The position numbers and the translations under genes are program-made. Below the pieces are notes generated by a model. The model saw only the letters and a list, made by a program, of their open reading frames with translations. It searched no databases and was not told the DNA's origin. A stretch of DNA of 49,319 nucleotides, taken from the IMG/VR virus record IMGVR_UViG_3300042922_001479, positions 1 through 49,319 of that record; one strand, 5' to 3'. Source of the stretch: a virus. Within the stretch, counting starts at the first letter, position 1. Each line of letters opens with the position of its first letter. This document shows, piece by piece, positions 18,084-27,152 of this stretch.

Positions 18084-18470
18084 TTACTGAGAAATGATGG
18101 TTCTGAAGTTGATTTCAAAGGCCACACGGCCCTCTTCGGTTCTGAAGGCGGGAATGCCGCCGACTGGCTGCATCAGGATGATGCATTCGGTCTGATGCTC
18201 CAGGCTCATGGCCCGGCGGATGGCATCAGCATTATTTTCCACGGCATCGACACCGGGATCGTTCTGGCCGGCCAGCAGGATGATGCGGAAATAGTCGCGG
18301 GAGACCGCCTCCTCGTCACTTCCTCCGCCGTTCTGCTGAATGATGAGGTAGCGCTCGTTCTGTGAATCCGGCCGTTCAGAAAAAAAGCGCTTCTGCACGC
18401 GATAGCCCGTATCGAAACCATGCTGCCGGAGCCAGGCGCGCAGCGCGTCATACACCTCGTTGCGGGTCAT
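18084..18470 (-). CDS. Tail terminator protein (U-like)
   Basis: A 128-residue protein in the position of lambda U, which caps the finished tail tube and joins it to the head. The N-terminal MTRNEVYDALRAWLRQHGF helix and the central beta strands (RYLIIQQNGG, YFRIILLAGQND) fit the fold. The start overlaps the previous stop by 4 bases. Confidence 0.68.
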   Translation of the reverse strand: MTRNEVYDALRAWLRQHGFDTGYRVQKRFFSERPDSQNERYLIIQQNGGGSDEEAVSRDYFRIILLAGQNDPGVDAVENNADAIRRAMSLEHQTECIILMQPVGGIPAFRTEEGRVAFEINFRTIISQ

Positions 18471-18868
18471 AGCTTGTACCCTCGCCGTATAGTGGCCCGG
18501 ATATCGTTTATTCCGTCACGCTCGAAGCCTTTACGCAGGAAGTCGGGCTCGCCGTTCGGATCCCAGTAGTTGCCGTTGCCGTTCGCGCGTGGCTGCCCTT
18601 TAAGCGTGCCTGGTGCTGCGTTGACCAGGGCGGCATAGCTTGCAGTAAAGCCGACACGCCCGGTCATGCCGCCGGGGATGGGGCGCAACTCACGAAACTG
18701 GCTGTTCACCAGCGTGGAGGTATCCATCGGCGTTATCTGTGCTGAATAACCCATCCCGACTATCATCACCTCGGTGATCACCCGCTCTGTCACCGGCCCG
18801 GCAACCTGACCAAGCAGTTTCTTGGCATTCATTTGTACGCGCTTAATGCCTTTTACGGGCATAGTCAC
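18467..18868 (-). CDS. Neck/tail completion protein (HK97 gp10-like)
   Basis: A 133-residue neck protein. It carries the typical segment for this family: helix, then DTSTLVNSQF, a strand with GRVGFTASYAALV and a C-terminal FLRKGFE. It connects the head-completion ring to the tail tube. A second ATG two codons in is an equally good start. Confidence 0.68.
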   Translation of the reverse strand: MTMPVKGIKRVQMNAKKLLGQVAGPVTERVITEVMIVGMGYSAQITPMDTSTLVNSQFRELRPIPGGMTGRVGFTASYAALVNAAPGTLKGQPRANGNGNYWDPNGEPDFLRKGFERDGINDIRATIRRGYKL

Positions 18869-18869
18869 C

Positions 18870-19235
18870 TCATGTCATGATTTGGTAGTCAGGGTCTTCG
18901 CCGAAAAAGCTCATATCATCGCTGCGCACGGCAACAATTTTGTCAGCAAATGCCTTAAGCGGATCTGGCTGACTCCTGGTATCACCATGCGCGATATAAT
19001 CATCGCGCTGCGGCAGGCGCATCAGCACACCGTTCAGCTTCGACTCGGTATAGATAGTCTGCTGACAGACGAACTCTTTCCCGCTGTCGTCCGTCACGGT
19101 TTTAGCCTCGGATTCCCATGTGCTCGCTATAAGGTAGGGCTCACCATACTGATAGCTGTTGCTCCAGTCGTCATAACCGTTAAGTGGATAAACAGTGCAG
19201 AGGTTGGTGTAGACCCATTCTGATGTGGCGCTCAA
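18870..19235 (-). CDS. Head-tail connector/neck protein
   Basis: A 121-residue protein, most likely started at TTG (19233-19235) because a GGAGGAG ribosome site lies just upstream and the start overlaps the previous stop codon (TTGA); the open frame extends 21 codons further but without such support. Composition and place (after two small connector genes and before the gp10-like protein) suggest a head-closure or tail-connector role. No diagnostic motif is visible. Confidence 0.6.
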   Translation of the reverse strand: MSATSEWVYTNLCTVYPLNGYDDWSNSYQYGEPYLIASTWESEAKTVTDDSGKEFVCQQTIYTESKLNGVLMRLPQRDDYIAHGDTRSQPDPLKAFADKIVAVRSDDMSFFGEDPDYQIMT

Positions 19236-19405
19236 GGCTCCTCCCAGCGGATGACTTCCGGCTTTGTGGCGGCGACCTCGCGACAGAAGATGAACCACTC
19301 GCCGTTGCTTTTGACGTAGCCGGTCACCCTCCTGCCGCTGTCGGTCAGCACCCAGACTTTCGTAAACGGCTCCGGCAGACGCTGCTTAACGGATATCAGG
19401 GCCAT
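19232..19405 (-). CDS. Small DUF551-like protein
   Basis: A 57-residue protein in a short frame, supported by TGATG overlap with the upstream gene and by the downstream TTG start overlapping its stop. It has the features of DUF551 proteins: LPEPFTKVWVLTDSG, then a GYV strand, an aromatic WFIF segment and a C-terminal VIRWEEP. Function unknown; unusual within a head-tail connector block. Confidence 0.6.
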   Translation of the reverse strand: MALISVKQRLPEPFTKVWVLTDSGRRVTGYVKSNGEWFIFCREVAATKPEVIRWEEP

Positions 19406-19809
19406 CAGCGGCCCCCGTTGCTCATGCAGCCACCTTTGCCGATCCAGATACCGCCGAACGCAGGTGTGGCAGTCGGGTCGGGCGGGATAAGCGCAGTCGC
19501 GCAGCCGTGTTTATCCAGCCCGCGCAGCAGATTTAGCGCGCCTTTCCAGCGATCTGAAAAAGACTGGTAACGGAACGATCGGGAAGCGCCGTTTGGCGCG
19601 GTCTGGCTGGACAGATATTTATCACCCTGCCCCAGCCCCATCAGCGCCAGCAGGTAAAGCTGGATAAGCATCGCTGTGGCGGCCGGATAATGCAGACTCA
19701 GGCACGTTTCGATGCCGTTTACCTGCTCCACCAGCGCCGCCAGCACGAAATCAGGCAGGGTAATCCCCTGACCGCTTAAGTACTGCTGCGCCTGTTCGGG
19801 ATTTACCAT
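19405..19809 (-). CDS. Head-tail adaptor protein (lambda-like head completion type)
   Basis: A 134-residue, mostly helical protein (NPEQAQQYLSGQGITLPDFV start) like the first connector protein of HK97/ES18-type heads, which docks under the portal. It follows a tandem terminator and starts the connector gene block. Assignment rests on size, helical composition and gene order. Confidence 0.6.
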   Translation of the reverse strand: MVNPEQAQQYLSGQGITLPDFVLAALVEQVNGIETCLSLHYPAATAMLIQLYLLALMGLGQGDKYLSSQTAPNGASRSFRYQSFSDRWKGALNLLRGLDKHGCATALIPPDPTATPAFGGIWIGKGGCMSNGGR

Positions 19810-19828
19810 GGCTGACTCCTGAAATAAG

Positions 19829-19874
19829 AAGCCCCGCCGGAACGGGGCATAAAAAAACCGCCTGAGCGGCGGCT
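19829..19874 (-). terminator. Tandem intrinsic terminators after the capsid block
   Basis: Two stem-loops in a row: GCCCCG/CGGGGC (19831-19836 and 19843-19848) and CCGCC/GGCGG (19858-19862 and 19868-19872), the second followed by a seven-T run on the minus strand. They lie between the capsid-block genes and the connector genes, where a drop in expression is expected. Confidence 0.75.
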
Positions 19875-19875
19875 G

Positions 19876-20169
19876 TTATTCAGCGGGGAAGAGTTTTTCG
19901 AGCTCGCCTTCCGGCAGGAGGCTGGCCAGCTCGTCCGCACCCTTGCGTCCGTCGAACTCAATACCCAGCTCTTTAAGCCGTTTGGCAATAACCCCCTTGC
20001 GGTCACCGGGATTGCTGGTGGCCGCAGGCGTTGCCGGGGTAAGAGCGACACCGGCCTCACCACGCATCAGGCGGACGTTGGATTTAAAAGCCGGGTTAAG
20101 ACTCTCAAACTCAACGATATCCCCGACCACAACGCCGAACCACGGGCGGATCACTTCGTACTTAGCCAT
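19876..20169 (-). CDS. Small head protein downstream of capsid
   Basis: A 97-residue protein following the major capsid gene. The N-terminus (AKYEVIRPWFGVVVGD) is a beta-barrel-like strand set; an Ala/Pro/Thr-rich linker leads to a C-terminal helical segment (VIAKRLKELGIEFDG) that resembles a SAP/HeH-like helix pair. Probably a minor head or connector protein. It may alternatively be a decoration factor. Confidence 0.55.
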   Translation of the reverse strand: MAKYEVIRPWFGVVVGDIVEFESLNPAFKSNVRLMRGEAGVALTPATPAATSNPGDRKGVIAKRLKELGIEFDGRKGADELASLLPEGELEKLFPAE

Positions 20170-20178
20170 TGCGTATCC

Positions 20179-21252
20179 TTAGGCAGCTGCACCGTAGACA
20201 ACACCGGACAGGCCTTCTGCGTCTGCGGTGATCTGCAGACCTTCAGCAGACATGATCTGGAAGTTGTAGTTAACGTTCGGCAGCGGGCGCGGCAGCGGCA
20301 CAATGCCCTGAGCCATGCCCACCAGTGGAGAGATCACTTCTTTGCGGCGCTGGTACGCCAGGAACTCGTTATCTTTGAACGCAAAGGTCGGGCGGATCTC
20401 TTTGACAGGTGCGAACGGCATCACAGCATTCAGGACGTTGCCGCTGACCACACCATTCACCACATACGGCTGCATGAGGTTTGCCCAGATCTCCGGGCTC
20501 ACCCACATGATATCGTACTGTGCGACGCGGTTAGCACGTGCTGTTGAGCCGAAGGCCCCCTTACCGAAGAACGCAATCAATTGAGTTTGATTAGCGCTGG
20601 TCAGGTCGATATTCGCGCCGCCAGCACCGGAACCAAGATTAATACGTTTGGTGTTACGGTGATTACGCATACCCTGGGCTTTATAACCCTGCACCTGAAT
20701 ATTGCGGTCGCCGTCCAGATAGTACGAAACGCGGCGTTTATTGACCTGTTTCAGCTTCGCAGACTGCGAGTCCAGCACCAGATCGATACCAACAGAGCTC
20801 ATGCCTACAACGTTACGCCAGTTCACACCGTAACCGGCAGTGAACACCGGGATCGGATCGCCGTCGTTGTCGTAATCAGTCTGGTCGAACGAGAACGGGG
20901 CCTGACCGTCAATCGTTACTTTCACATCATCAGCAATATCGCCAACGACGTTATAGAGCTTGACGGTCTTACCGACCGACAGCACGGTTTGCACGCCCAG
21001 CAGATCGTTGACAATCTCGATGCCGACCTCCTGATCGCGCAGCTGGATGACCTGGCGATCAATCTCAGCCCAGAACTCGCGGGCGAAGCCACCCACAGCG
21101 TTACACGCCAGCATGTCCGGCGTCATGTGAGCGCGGTTAGTGGCGATCATCGTGTTGTGCTGGGCGTTCCACATGTTGCGGTTAGCCCACAGCTCATTCC
21201 AGTGGCCAACAAGGCGGCTGTTAGCCGCCAGGGTTTCTCGTGAAAAATACAT
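20179..21252 (-). CDS. Major capsid protein
   Basis: A 357-residue capsid protein identified by gene order (after scaffold/protease and decoration genes) and by sequence features of the ES18-like lambdoid capsids: MYFSRETLAANSRLVGHWN start, QYDIMWVSPEIWANLMQPYV and a C-terminal NYNFQIMSAEGLQITAD. It would adopt the HK97 fold and form the shell. No large N-terminal delta domain is apparent, consistent with a separate scaffold gene upstream. Confidence 0.85.
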   Translation of the reverse strand: MYFSRETLAANSRLVGHWNELWANRNMWNAQHNTMIATNRAHMTPDMLACNAVGGFAREFWAEIDRQVIQLRDQEVGIEIVNDLLGVQTVLSVGKTVKLYNVVGDIADDVKVTIDGQAPFSFDQTDYDNDGDPIPVFTAGYGVNWRNVVGMSSVGIDLVLDSQSAKLKQVNKRRVSYYLDGDRNIQVQGYKAQGMRNHRNTKRINLGSGAGGANIDLTSANQTQLIAFFGKGAFGSTARANRVAQYDIMWVSPEIWANLMQPYVVNGVVSGNVLNAVMPFAPVKEIRPTFAFKDNEFLAYQRRKEVISPLVGMAQGIVPLPRPLPNVNYNFQIMSAEGLQITADAEGLSGVVYGAAA

Positions 21253-21269
21253 GTGCTTTTATCCTTGAA

Positions 21270-21725
21270 TTACGCGCCAGCGGCTGCGGCGGCAGTGCCG
21301 ACACGCATACGAACGCGGATGAAATCGGTAGTGCCTGCCGCAATGGTGGCTTCGTCCTGGCTGTAGCCGATCACCGCGTCGGTGTCGTCGGTAGCCAATG
21401 TAAACTGACCAGCAGCACCAAGCTTGATCGGGCTGTCTTTTTTGTACGCGCCAGGCACGCACAGCAGCGCCAGTTCGCGCCCCTCTTCCACATAGTTCCC
21501 CACAGCGGAATCACCTTCGGGGACGGCGTCACGAATGCCCAGGCCCTGATGGTAGGCGCAGTCGATAATGTAGAGGCGTCCCGTCAGCGCTGTTGCCTGC
21601 GCAAACACGTCTTCGCCATTGATGATCGCCGCAGTGCCCGGCAGCAGGGCAGCGGCAGTGGTACGGGTTTCAGTCTTGTAGAGCGACTGCCCGTCGATAT
21701 TTACGCGACGATAGCGGGATGCCAT
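21270..21725 (-). CDS. Capsid decoration-like structural protein
   Basis: A 151-residue, beta-rich, Ala/Gly/Thr-rich protein between the scaffold-like and major capsid genes, the place of lambda D. It contains many small residues and an Ala-rich C-terminus (VGTAAAAAGA). A decoration or head-stabilising role is the best guess from position and composition. Confidence 0.6.
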   Translation of the reverse strand: MASRYRRVNIDGQSLYKTETRTTAAALLPGTAAIINGEDVFAQATALTGRLYIIDCAYHQGLGIRDAVPEGDSAVGNYVEEGRELALLCVPGAYKKDSPIKLGAAGQFTLATDDTDAVIGYSQDEATIAAGTTDFIRVRMRVGTAAAAAGA

Positions 21726-21758
21726 GCGCGGTCTCCTTTAAGGTTGGTTACGGGCCGG

Positions 21759-23024
21759 TTAAGCCTGGAAATGAGCGGACGGATCAGGAGCGCCGGTTTC
21801 GCCAGGCGTCTGCGCGGAATTACCACCCAGCGGTGCGGCAGTACCCAGCTTGCTGTACATCTCTTTCAGTGCCGGGCCTGACAGGGCATTAGCCACGAGC
21901 TCGCCGTGTACCGCCTGCACAGCGTCACGCATCGTCTTTTCTTCAGCGCGGGAATTAGCAGTAAGGGTTTCGGCAAGCTGCTGGTGGTTTGTCTGAAGGG
22001 CTGTGATTTGCAACTCAAGAGGCTCAATCGCCTTTTTAGTATTGGTAGCTACAGCCTCACCGATCATGGTGCCGATTTGTTCCATTTCTTCTTTGGTTAA
22101 AGGCATGTCGCCCTCCGTTTGGTTGGTTGCAGGCTGATCCTGCGGAGTGAAAAAAGATTTGAATTTGTTGGTTACGACAGCTACCCAGGACTCCTGACGG
22201 GCTACCGGCGTTCCGGTGTCGTCGAAGGTGATTTTCCCGCCCTCTGACGTATAGCCGAACACATGGGCGTTGCCCCCGTTACGGATGATGACCACCTGGC
22301 TGTCGGTGAAGTCGGCCACCCAGGCGTATTCATTCTCGCCAGGGGCGAACCGGGCCTTAGCCGCACGATCAAGACGCTGCTCGCGCTCCCGGTAGGATTC
22401 GCCCACCAGCGCGCCGGAGTTAGCCTTCAGTGGAGTAGCATTGTCGGCGTTGACCATCAGGCCGACGCCCTGCTCTGGCGTAGCCGCGCCGACTTCATTC
22501 AGCAGGATGGCGTCATGATCCATGCCGTGAATCTTTGCCACCCACTCTGCGCCCAGCGCCTTCTGCTCTTCGTTGGCCTCAAGCTGGTCGAGGAATACAG
22601 CGACGCTGGTGTGAATGGGCGGCACATCTTCGCCACGCTCAATGGCAGCCACTCGCTCGAGCAATTCACGCCCTCCTTCTGACTCGCTGGCTTTATTCAC
22701 ATCAACCCATTTTTCCAGGTAGATGCGGTTTCCGGACTTTTTGACGTTGCGATTCCACGCACCGACAAAACCAACGTTTAACCCTTCTGGTGAGAAGGCC
22801 GAAACGAACTGACCGTTAACCTGCGGATGGCCCAGCGGGGCCAGCGTGCCTTCCAGACCGGCGTAGTGCGCGTCAATTTCGCTGGCTGAGTACAGACCGC
22901 CGTTCATAACGACATTGGCCGGGAGCGTGTAGCTGGGCAGGACAAGATGATTACGCCCGTTGTGCACCTCCCGGCGAATAGTCTGGCTGTTCACCCGCGT
23001 AGTGACGTTGATTTGCATTGTCAT
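21759..23024 (-). CDS. Prohead protease/scaffold-like protein (DUF2213-like)
   Basis: A 421-residue protein starting at MTMQINVTTRVNSQTIRREV. The first 280 residues contain the YTLPANVVMNGGLY and GTLAPLGHP motifs of the DUF2213-type phage maturation proteins; the last 100 or so are helical and charged (LTKEEMEQIGTMIGEAV onward) as in internal scaffolds. It therefore may combine protease and scaffold roles in head assembly. A methionine within the C-terminal part (MPLTKEEMEQIG) could give a separate scaffold product by internal initiation. The chosen start lies just after the MuF gene stop. Confidence 0.65.
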   Translation of the reverse strand: MTMQINVTTRVNSQTIRREVHNGRNHLVLPSYTLPANVVMNGGLYSASEIDAHYAGLEGTLAPLGHPQVNGQFVSAFSPEGLNVGFVGAWNRNVKKSGNRIYLEKWVDVNKASESEGGRELLERVAAIERGEDVPPIHTSVAVFLDQLEANEEQKALGAEWVAKIHGMDHDAILLNEVGAATPEQGVGLMVNADNATPLKANSGALVGESYREREQRLDRAAKARFAPGENEYAWVADFTDSQVVIIRNGGNAHVFGYTSEGGKITFDDTGTPVARQESWVAVVTNKFKSFFTPQDQPATNQTEGDMPLTKEEMEQIGTMIGEAVATNTKKAIEPLELQITALQTNHQQLAETLTANSRAEEKTMRDAVQAVHGELVANALSGPALKEMYSKLGTAAPLGGNSAQTPGETGAPDPSAHFQA

Positions 23025-23037
23025 AGTAGTTTCTCGT

Positions 23038-24006
23038 TTAAGCTGCCCGGTGGTGGCTGCAGCCGCAATGTAGATGGTTGGCAACAAGTCCGGCCTTCTG
23101 CGCCTTCTCCAGCCGCTTCTTCGCCATGTCGATGACGTTCGGGTTAAGCGGTTTGCCGTCGGCATCCACCAGTACCGCTACCTGCGTGCATTTGCAGTTG
23201 ATGGCGTTACCGTCAACGCTGTACCAGTCCCGAACCTCTTCGGTGGTATAGAGCTGGGCGTGACGTAGCGCGTGCTTGCGGCGTGTCGTCGGGCTGAGTG
23301 CGGAGAGGTGCATCTGCCGCGTCATGATGCCGTACTGGACCTCGGCCTCGTCCGACTCATCCCAGCGGGCACGACGCAGCGCCGTGGTTATTTCGGTCCG
23401 GGCGATACGCTTTGCGCGGCCAATCTCCATCCCGGTCTGCTCAGTCAGCCGTTTGGCAATATCACGGGGGTTTTGCCCTCGGCCAATGCCGTCGGTAAGG
23501 ATCCGCGCCATATCCGATTTCGTCCGCGCGCTGAGGTTTTTCATCTCCTCAAATACACGGGTGCACACCAGCAGCAGGCGACGCTGATAGGGTTCGCTCA
23601 GCAGTAGCTGCTGGAGGTTTTCCCGCCCGGCGGCGTACACCGCTGACTGCTGCGACAGACTGGCGTACTCCTGCGCCGTGCCGCTCTGGTACGCCTGGTT
23701 AACATAATCACGCCAGAACCAGAAATTCGTCTCGTTACCGCCGTAGAGGATCTCATCCACCAGCGCGGAGGCGTTCTCCAGCAGCATGGACAGAAGCGAG
23801 GTATCAAGGTCGAAGGTGTAGCGGAGGTTTACAGCTGGTGATGCGGGTATGCGGTCGAGGATGCTCTGGTAGGCCTTTGCGATACGCTTGATCCGCCTTG
23901 AGAACTCATTCATCGCGCCGCGTTCGAGCCGGTCAGCGCCCGTCGGGTCGCTAAGATTTCCGGGCAGAATCGGAGGTTTGGTTATCCTCTTCGTCTTTTT
24001 CTTCAT
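23038..24006 (-). CDS. Phage head morphogenesis protein (MuF / SPP1 gp7-like)
   Basis: A 322-residue minor head protein. The C-terminal MuF domain has RIARTEITTALRRARW, a conserved aspartate/serine core (MTRQMHLSALSPTTRRKH), WYSVDGNAINCKCTQVAV and a terminal HCGCSHH cysteine/histidine cluster. It is packed with the portal and ejected or kept inside. The start at 24006 has GGGAGAGG seven bases upstream and overlaps the portal gene end. Confidence 0.85.
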   Translation of the reverse strand: MKKKTKRITKPPILPGNLSDPTGADRLERGAMNEFSRRIKRIAKAYQSILDRIPASPAVNLRYTFDLDTSLLSMLLENASALVDEILYGGNETNFWFWRDYVNQAYQSGTAQEYASLSQQSAVYAAGRENLQQLLLSEPYQRRLLLVCTRVFEEMKNLSARTKSDMARILTDGIGRGQNPRDIAKRLTEQTGMEIGRAKRIARTEITTALRRARWDESDEAEVQYGIMTRQMHLSALSPTTRRKHALRHAQLYTTEEVRDWYSVDGNAINCKCTQVAVLVDADGKPLNPNVIDMAKKRLEKAQKAGLVANHLHCGCSHHRAA

Positions 24007-25312
24007 CGTCATCCTCTCCCAGCGGTTCAGGCGATCCCTCATACCCGGCGGCCACACGGATTTCCTCGCCCGTGAACGGCTGCTCGGCAGTGCCTGCTGA
24101 CGCGCTATTGATCTCGGCCATCAGTTTGGCTGATGCCAGCTTCTCAGCGCCGGAGCTGGCGTTCAGGTCGTCCCAGATAACCGTCTTTTGTGGTACCGCG
24201 TCGAGAATGCCCAGCAGCACCAGCTTGTCGCACAGGTCTTCAATATCAAACGACAGATCGCCGCGCCGGGACTGGCAGCGCCCGTTAAAATAGCGCTGGT
24301 CCTCAGTGCTGGCCCGTTCGCCCGTCTGCATGCCCACAAGGATTTTTGTCGGGATATCCAGCGCAGCGCCAGCCGTCTGGAGGTTGACGTTGTAGGTGGG
24401 CCCAGGGTCGGCGACAGAGGTCACCAGTGGCGTCACCGTAGCACCCTGGGTGGTCAGCAGCGCATCGTTGCCCCGATTAACCTCCACAGCGGCTTCGTTG
24501 AACTTCTCCTGCAGCTCATTGACATCGACGTTGTACATCGAAGCCAGGTTGCTGAAGTCGATCTCTTTATCGAAGTTGATATTCAGCTGGCGCGCGGCGT
24601 TCTTCAGGAAGGATTCACCGCTGCCGCCCTCCACTTTCTCAAGGCTGACGAAAGCGTTATAGGCAGGCTCCAGAAAGCCAATGGCGTCAGCTGAATAGTC
24701 GCCGAGAATAAACACGCGATCCGGGTGAACACGCACGCGTCGGGTGCCGCCGTTCGGCAGGCGTTCAACGTACTGCCACATTTTCGGCTGTCCGTAAGTA
24801 CGGGAATTCAGACCGGTATCCCATTCAGAAGGCACCAGCGCCCCCGCCCAGGCGACGGTGATCTTTTCCAGCCCGCGGCCTTTCGTTGCGGGAAGATACC
24901 ATTCCTTATCATCCCGAATGTGCAGCAGGATACCGGAATAGCGGCCCACCAGCCGCCTTAAATCAGCTTCGGCAAAGGCACGCCAGAAGCGATGGGTAAA
25001 CTCGGCTTTCGCCTTGCTCTCCCATGCAGTTACCTTGCGGGTTTCGTCAGCCTTCTCCCCCTCGATGATCTCCGGGTTGCTGAGCCAGCAGGTGCTGATA
25101 ATTTTACGCACCGCGCCGTGGGCGATGCCGCCGCGCCGGTACAGGCTGTAGAGGTCGTCAAAGGTCAGATCCTCTTTGAAGCCGTACTCGCACCACGCTG
25201 TGCTGCGCTTGGCATCCAGCCCCATTGTCGGGTTAGCCGCCAGCATACGGGCGCGCGCAAGGCTGGCATCGGCCAACGCATGGTTGACGGCCAGTTGAAG
25301 ATTATTATTCAT
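23951..25312 (-). CDS. Portal protein (DUF1073-like)
   Basis: A 453-residue portal subunit, the ring through which DNA is packaged. It follows terminase and precedes MuF, the usual order. Recognisable features are the DDLYSLYRRGGIAHGAVRK region, VHPDRVFILGD and the LDIPTKILVGMQTGERAS segment typical of DUF1073-type portals. The C-terminus is strongly acidic (DDDEEKDEEDNQ). A terminator and a small extra gene separate it from the terminase. Confidence 0.85.
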   Translation of the reverse strand: MNNNLQLAVNHALADASLARARMLAANPTMGLDAKRSTAWCEYGFKEDLTFDDLYSLYRRGGIAHGAVRKIISTCWLSNPEIIEGEKADETRKVTAWESKAKAEFTHRFWRAFAEADLRRLVGRYSGILLHIRDDKEWYLPATKGRGLEKITVAWAGALVPSEWDTGLNSRTYGQPKMWQYVERLPNGGTRRVRVHPDRVFILGDYSADAIGFLEPAYNAFVSLEKVEGGSGESFLKNAARQLNINFDKEIDFSNLASMYNVDVNELQEKFNEAAVEVNRGNDALLTTQGATVTPLVTSVADPGPTYNVNLQTAGAALDIPTKILVGMQTGERASTEDQRYFNGRCQSRRGDLSFDIEDLCDKLVLLGILDAVPQKTVIWDDLNASSGAEKLASAKLMAEINSASAGTAEQPFTGEEIRVAAGYEGSPEPLGEDDDEEKDEEDNQTSDSARKS

Positions 25313-25340
25313 GCTGGGGTCCGTTTGGTGGGGTTAAGGC

Positions 25341-25365
25341 AATAAAAAACCCGGCGATGCCGGGT
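25341..25365 (-). terminator. Intrinsic terminator between small gene and portal
   Basis: Stem ACCCGGC (25349-25355) with GCCGGGT (25359-25365), loop of 3, six-T run on the minus strand. It lies between the 81-codon gene and portal. Confidence 0.78.
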
Positions 25366-25389
25366 AGATTATGAATTCTTTATGATTAT

Positions 25390-25635
25390 TTAATTTTTAG
25401 AATCTTCTATTAATGTTGACGTCAAATCTAATGCAACATTGAAAGCGGTATTTTCAGCTTTTTTAAGCGCTTCTTTAATCACCTTCTCTGATGAGCCAAG
25501 TGGTACCTGGAAATTTGAAGTGCCATCAATTTCCATACCGTCAACATAGGCTATGGAGGCTGTAACCTGAAAGTTTGTTACCTCATGTGATGAAAATAAA
25601 TGCTGAGTTTGGAATTTTACTTTAGTTATGCTCAT
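25390..25635 (-). CDS. Small accessory protein between terminase and portal
   Basis: An 81-residue protein of unknown function, two beta strands followed by a C-terminal helix (KVIKEALKKAENTAFNVA). It is AT-rich compared with its neighbours and is followed by a terminator, so it looks like an inserted gene in the head operon rather than a packaging component. No enzyme motif is seen. Confidence 0.6.
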   Translation of the reverse strand: MSITKVKFQTQHLFSSHEVTNFQVTASIAYVDGMEIDGTSNFQVPLGSSEKVIKEALKKAENTAFNVALDLTSTLIEDSKN

Positions 25636-25667
25636 GGGATTTCCTGCTCAATGGAAGAGTGTTTACT

Positions 25668-27152
25668 TTATCTGCTTTGCAAACGTTTTGGAATCATCAT
25701 GCCCATCGGCTGTGCTCCGCCGAGTTCGGTGAGTGCATATACCGCCGCGTCGAGACGGTCAGGCGATTTTTTGGCTGTGGCTGGCACATACTCCATTAGC
25801 TGATTCTCCAGCACGTAAAGATTACCGTTGTGCGCAACGCGGCCCTGCTCGTAGAGCGCAGATATTGGTTCGGCGCGGGCATATTTCCCCTTGCTGGCAT
25901 GGACACGGATGATGCGACCCTTGTAACCGGCGTTACGCAGCGTTTCCTCGGCCATATCGCCGCCCTGGTTCGTTTCGATAACGATCGCATCGGCTTCGTG
26001 TTCCTCATAAGCCCACATGGCCTTTTTGGCCCAGCCAGCCGGTGAATACTTGCCACTGTAGTCCCCATCGACTGAGAACTGCTTTTTATCACCAGAACCA
26101 TAAGCACTGGCCGCCACAATGCCGGATTCGTCGCTTTCATCGCTGTTCGTTGCCTGTGGGTCGATGGCTACTACCGAGCGAACCTTGTCGAAACGGATCT
26201 GCAGGTCGCGGGAGGCGCTTATCATCGCCTCATTCCACAGCGCACCCTCTGCATTGAAACGCCGCGGCTTCTGCATGTACTGCGCCTCGGCAGTGCGCCG
26301 GTGCGAAAACAGGGAAACGCGGTGTGTCTCGTTGTGCTTGAATGGCCAGAGCCAGCCATCAGGCAGCCCGTGGTCAATCGGGATGGCGTGGGAGTTCTCC
26401 GGGTACTGCGCCAGGTAGGCCTGGCTGTTGTCGATGAGCACCGGAAGATTGAGGTGATGCCACTTTTCGCCGGAACCGCCGCGCAGCAGGTAACCACTCA
26501 AATCGTGATAGTGGATGCGCTGCATGATGACAATCATCGGCGTCGTCTCGATCGCCAGTCGTGACTTGATGGTTTCGTTAAACCGGTTATTAACGCCGTC
26601 ACGTACTATCTCGCTATAGGCGTCATCGGGTTTAACCGGGTCATCGATAATCAGCGCGCCCTGCCAGCCTGGCTCCATGTGCCCGGCGCGGAAGCCGGTG
26701 ACCTGCCCGGCTGCCGAACTGGCGTACACACCGCCGCCAAATTCATTCCACCACATCGCCTTGCTGTCAGCATCATCGCGCAGCGACATAGGCCACATGG
26801 CCTGATAGGCCTGCGATTTGATCATGCCGCGTGCGGTTGACGAGTTAAGCAGCGCCAGTTGGTGGGAATAAGACAGGTGCATGAACCGGGCGCGCTGGTT
26901 GAGCGCCAGACCACGCCCCATCATGTTGATGGTTGCCAGCTCGGTTTTTGTGTACCCAGGCGGGACGTTGATAATCAGGCGCTGAATTTCACCATCTATC
27001 ACCCTGTCTAGCGTCTGCTGGATCACCCGGTGATGCGGCGCGACAATCATCTTGCCGCCGGTGCGCTGCTTGAAGAAATAGCGCGCGTAATATAATCCGT
27101 CCTCCACGCATTCAACGCGGCGGGCGAAAAGCTTTTGCTCAGCAGTCGTCAT
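25668..27152 (-). CDS. terL: Terminase large subunit
   Basis: A 494-residue packaging motor. The ATPase has a Walker-A-like VPPGYTKT (63-70) and Walker B ALIIDD (166-171). The RNase-H-like nuclease has acidic residues D331 (VVAIDP), E393 (AIVIET) and D465/D468 (SPDRLDAAVYAL). It partners with the DUF2280 small subunit, whose gene overlaps its start by 14 bp, and cuts and pumps phage DNA into the prohead through the portal. Confidence 0.94.
   Translation of the reverse strand: MTTAEQKLFARRVECVEDGLYYARYFFKQRTGGKMIVAPHHRVIQQTLDRVIDGEIQRLIINVPPGYTKTELATINMMGRGLALNQRARFMHLSYSHQLALLNSSTARGMIKSQAYQAMWPMSLRDDADSKAMWWNEFGGGVYASSAAGQVTGFRAGHMEPGWQGALIIDDPVKPDDAYSEIVRDGVNNRFNETIKSRLAIETTPMIVIMQRIHYHDLSGYLLRGGSGEKWHHLNLPVLIDNSQAYLAQYPENSHAIPIDHGLPDGWLWPFKHNETHRVSLFSHRRTAEAQYMQKPRRFNAEGALWNEAMISASRDLQIRFDKVRSVVAIDPQATNSDESDESGIVAASAYGSGDKKQFSVDGDYSGKYSPAGWAKKAMWAYEEHEADAIVIETNQGGDMAEETLRNAGYKGRIIRVHASKGKYARAEPISALYEQGRVAHNGNLYVLENQLMEYVPATAKKSPDRLDAAVYALTELGGAQPMGMMIPKRLQSR

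Noticed and set aside
21759-23165. Longer scaffold/protease frame starting at 23165
   Set aside because: The first 47 codons are the MuF gene read in another frame and are arginine-rich nonsense; the start at 23024 directly follows the MuF stop.
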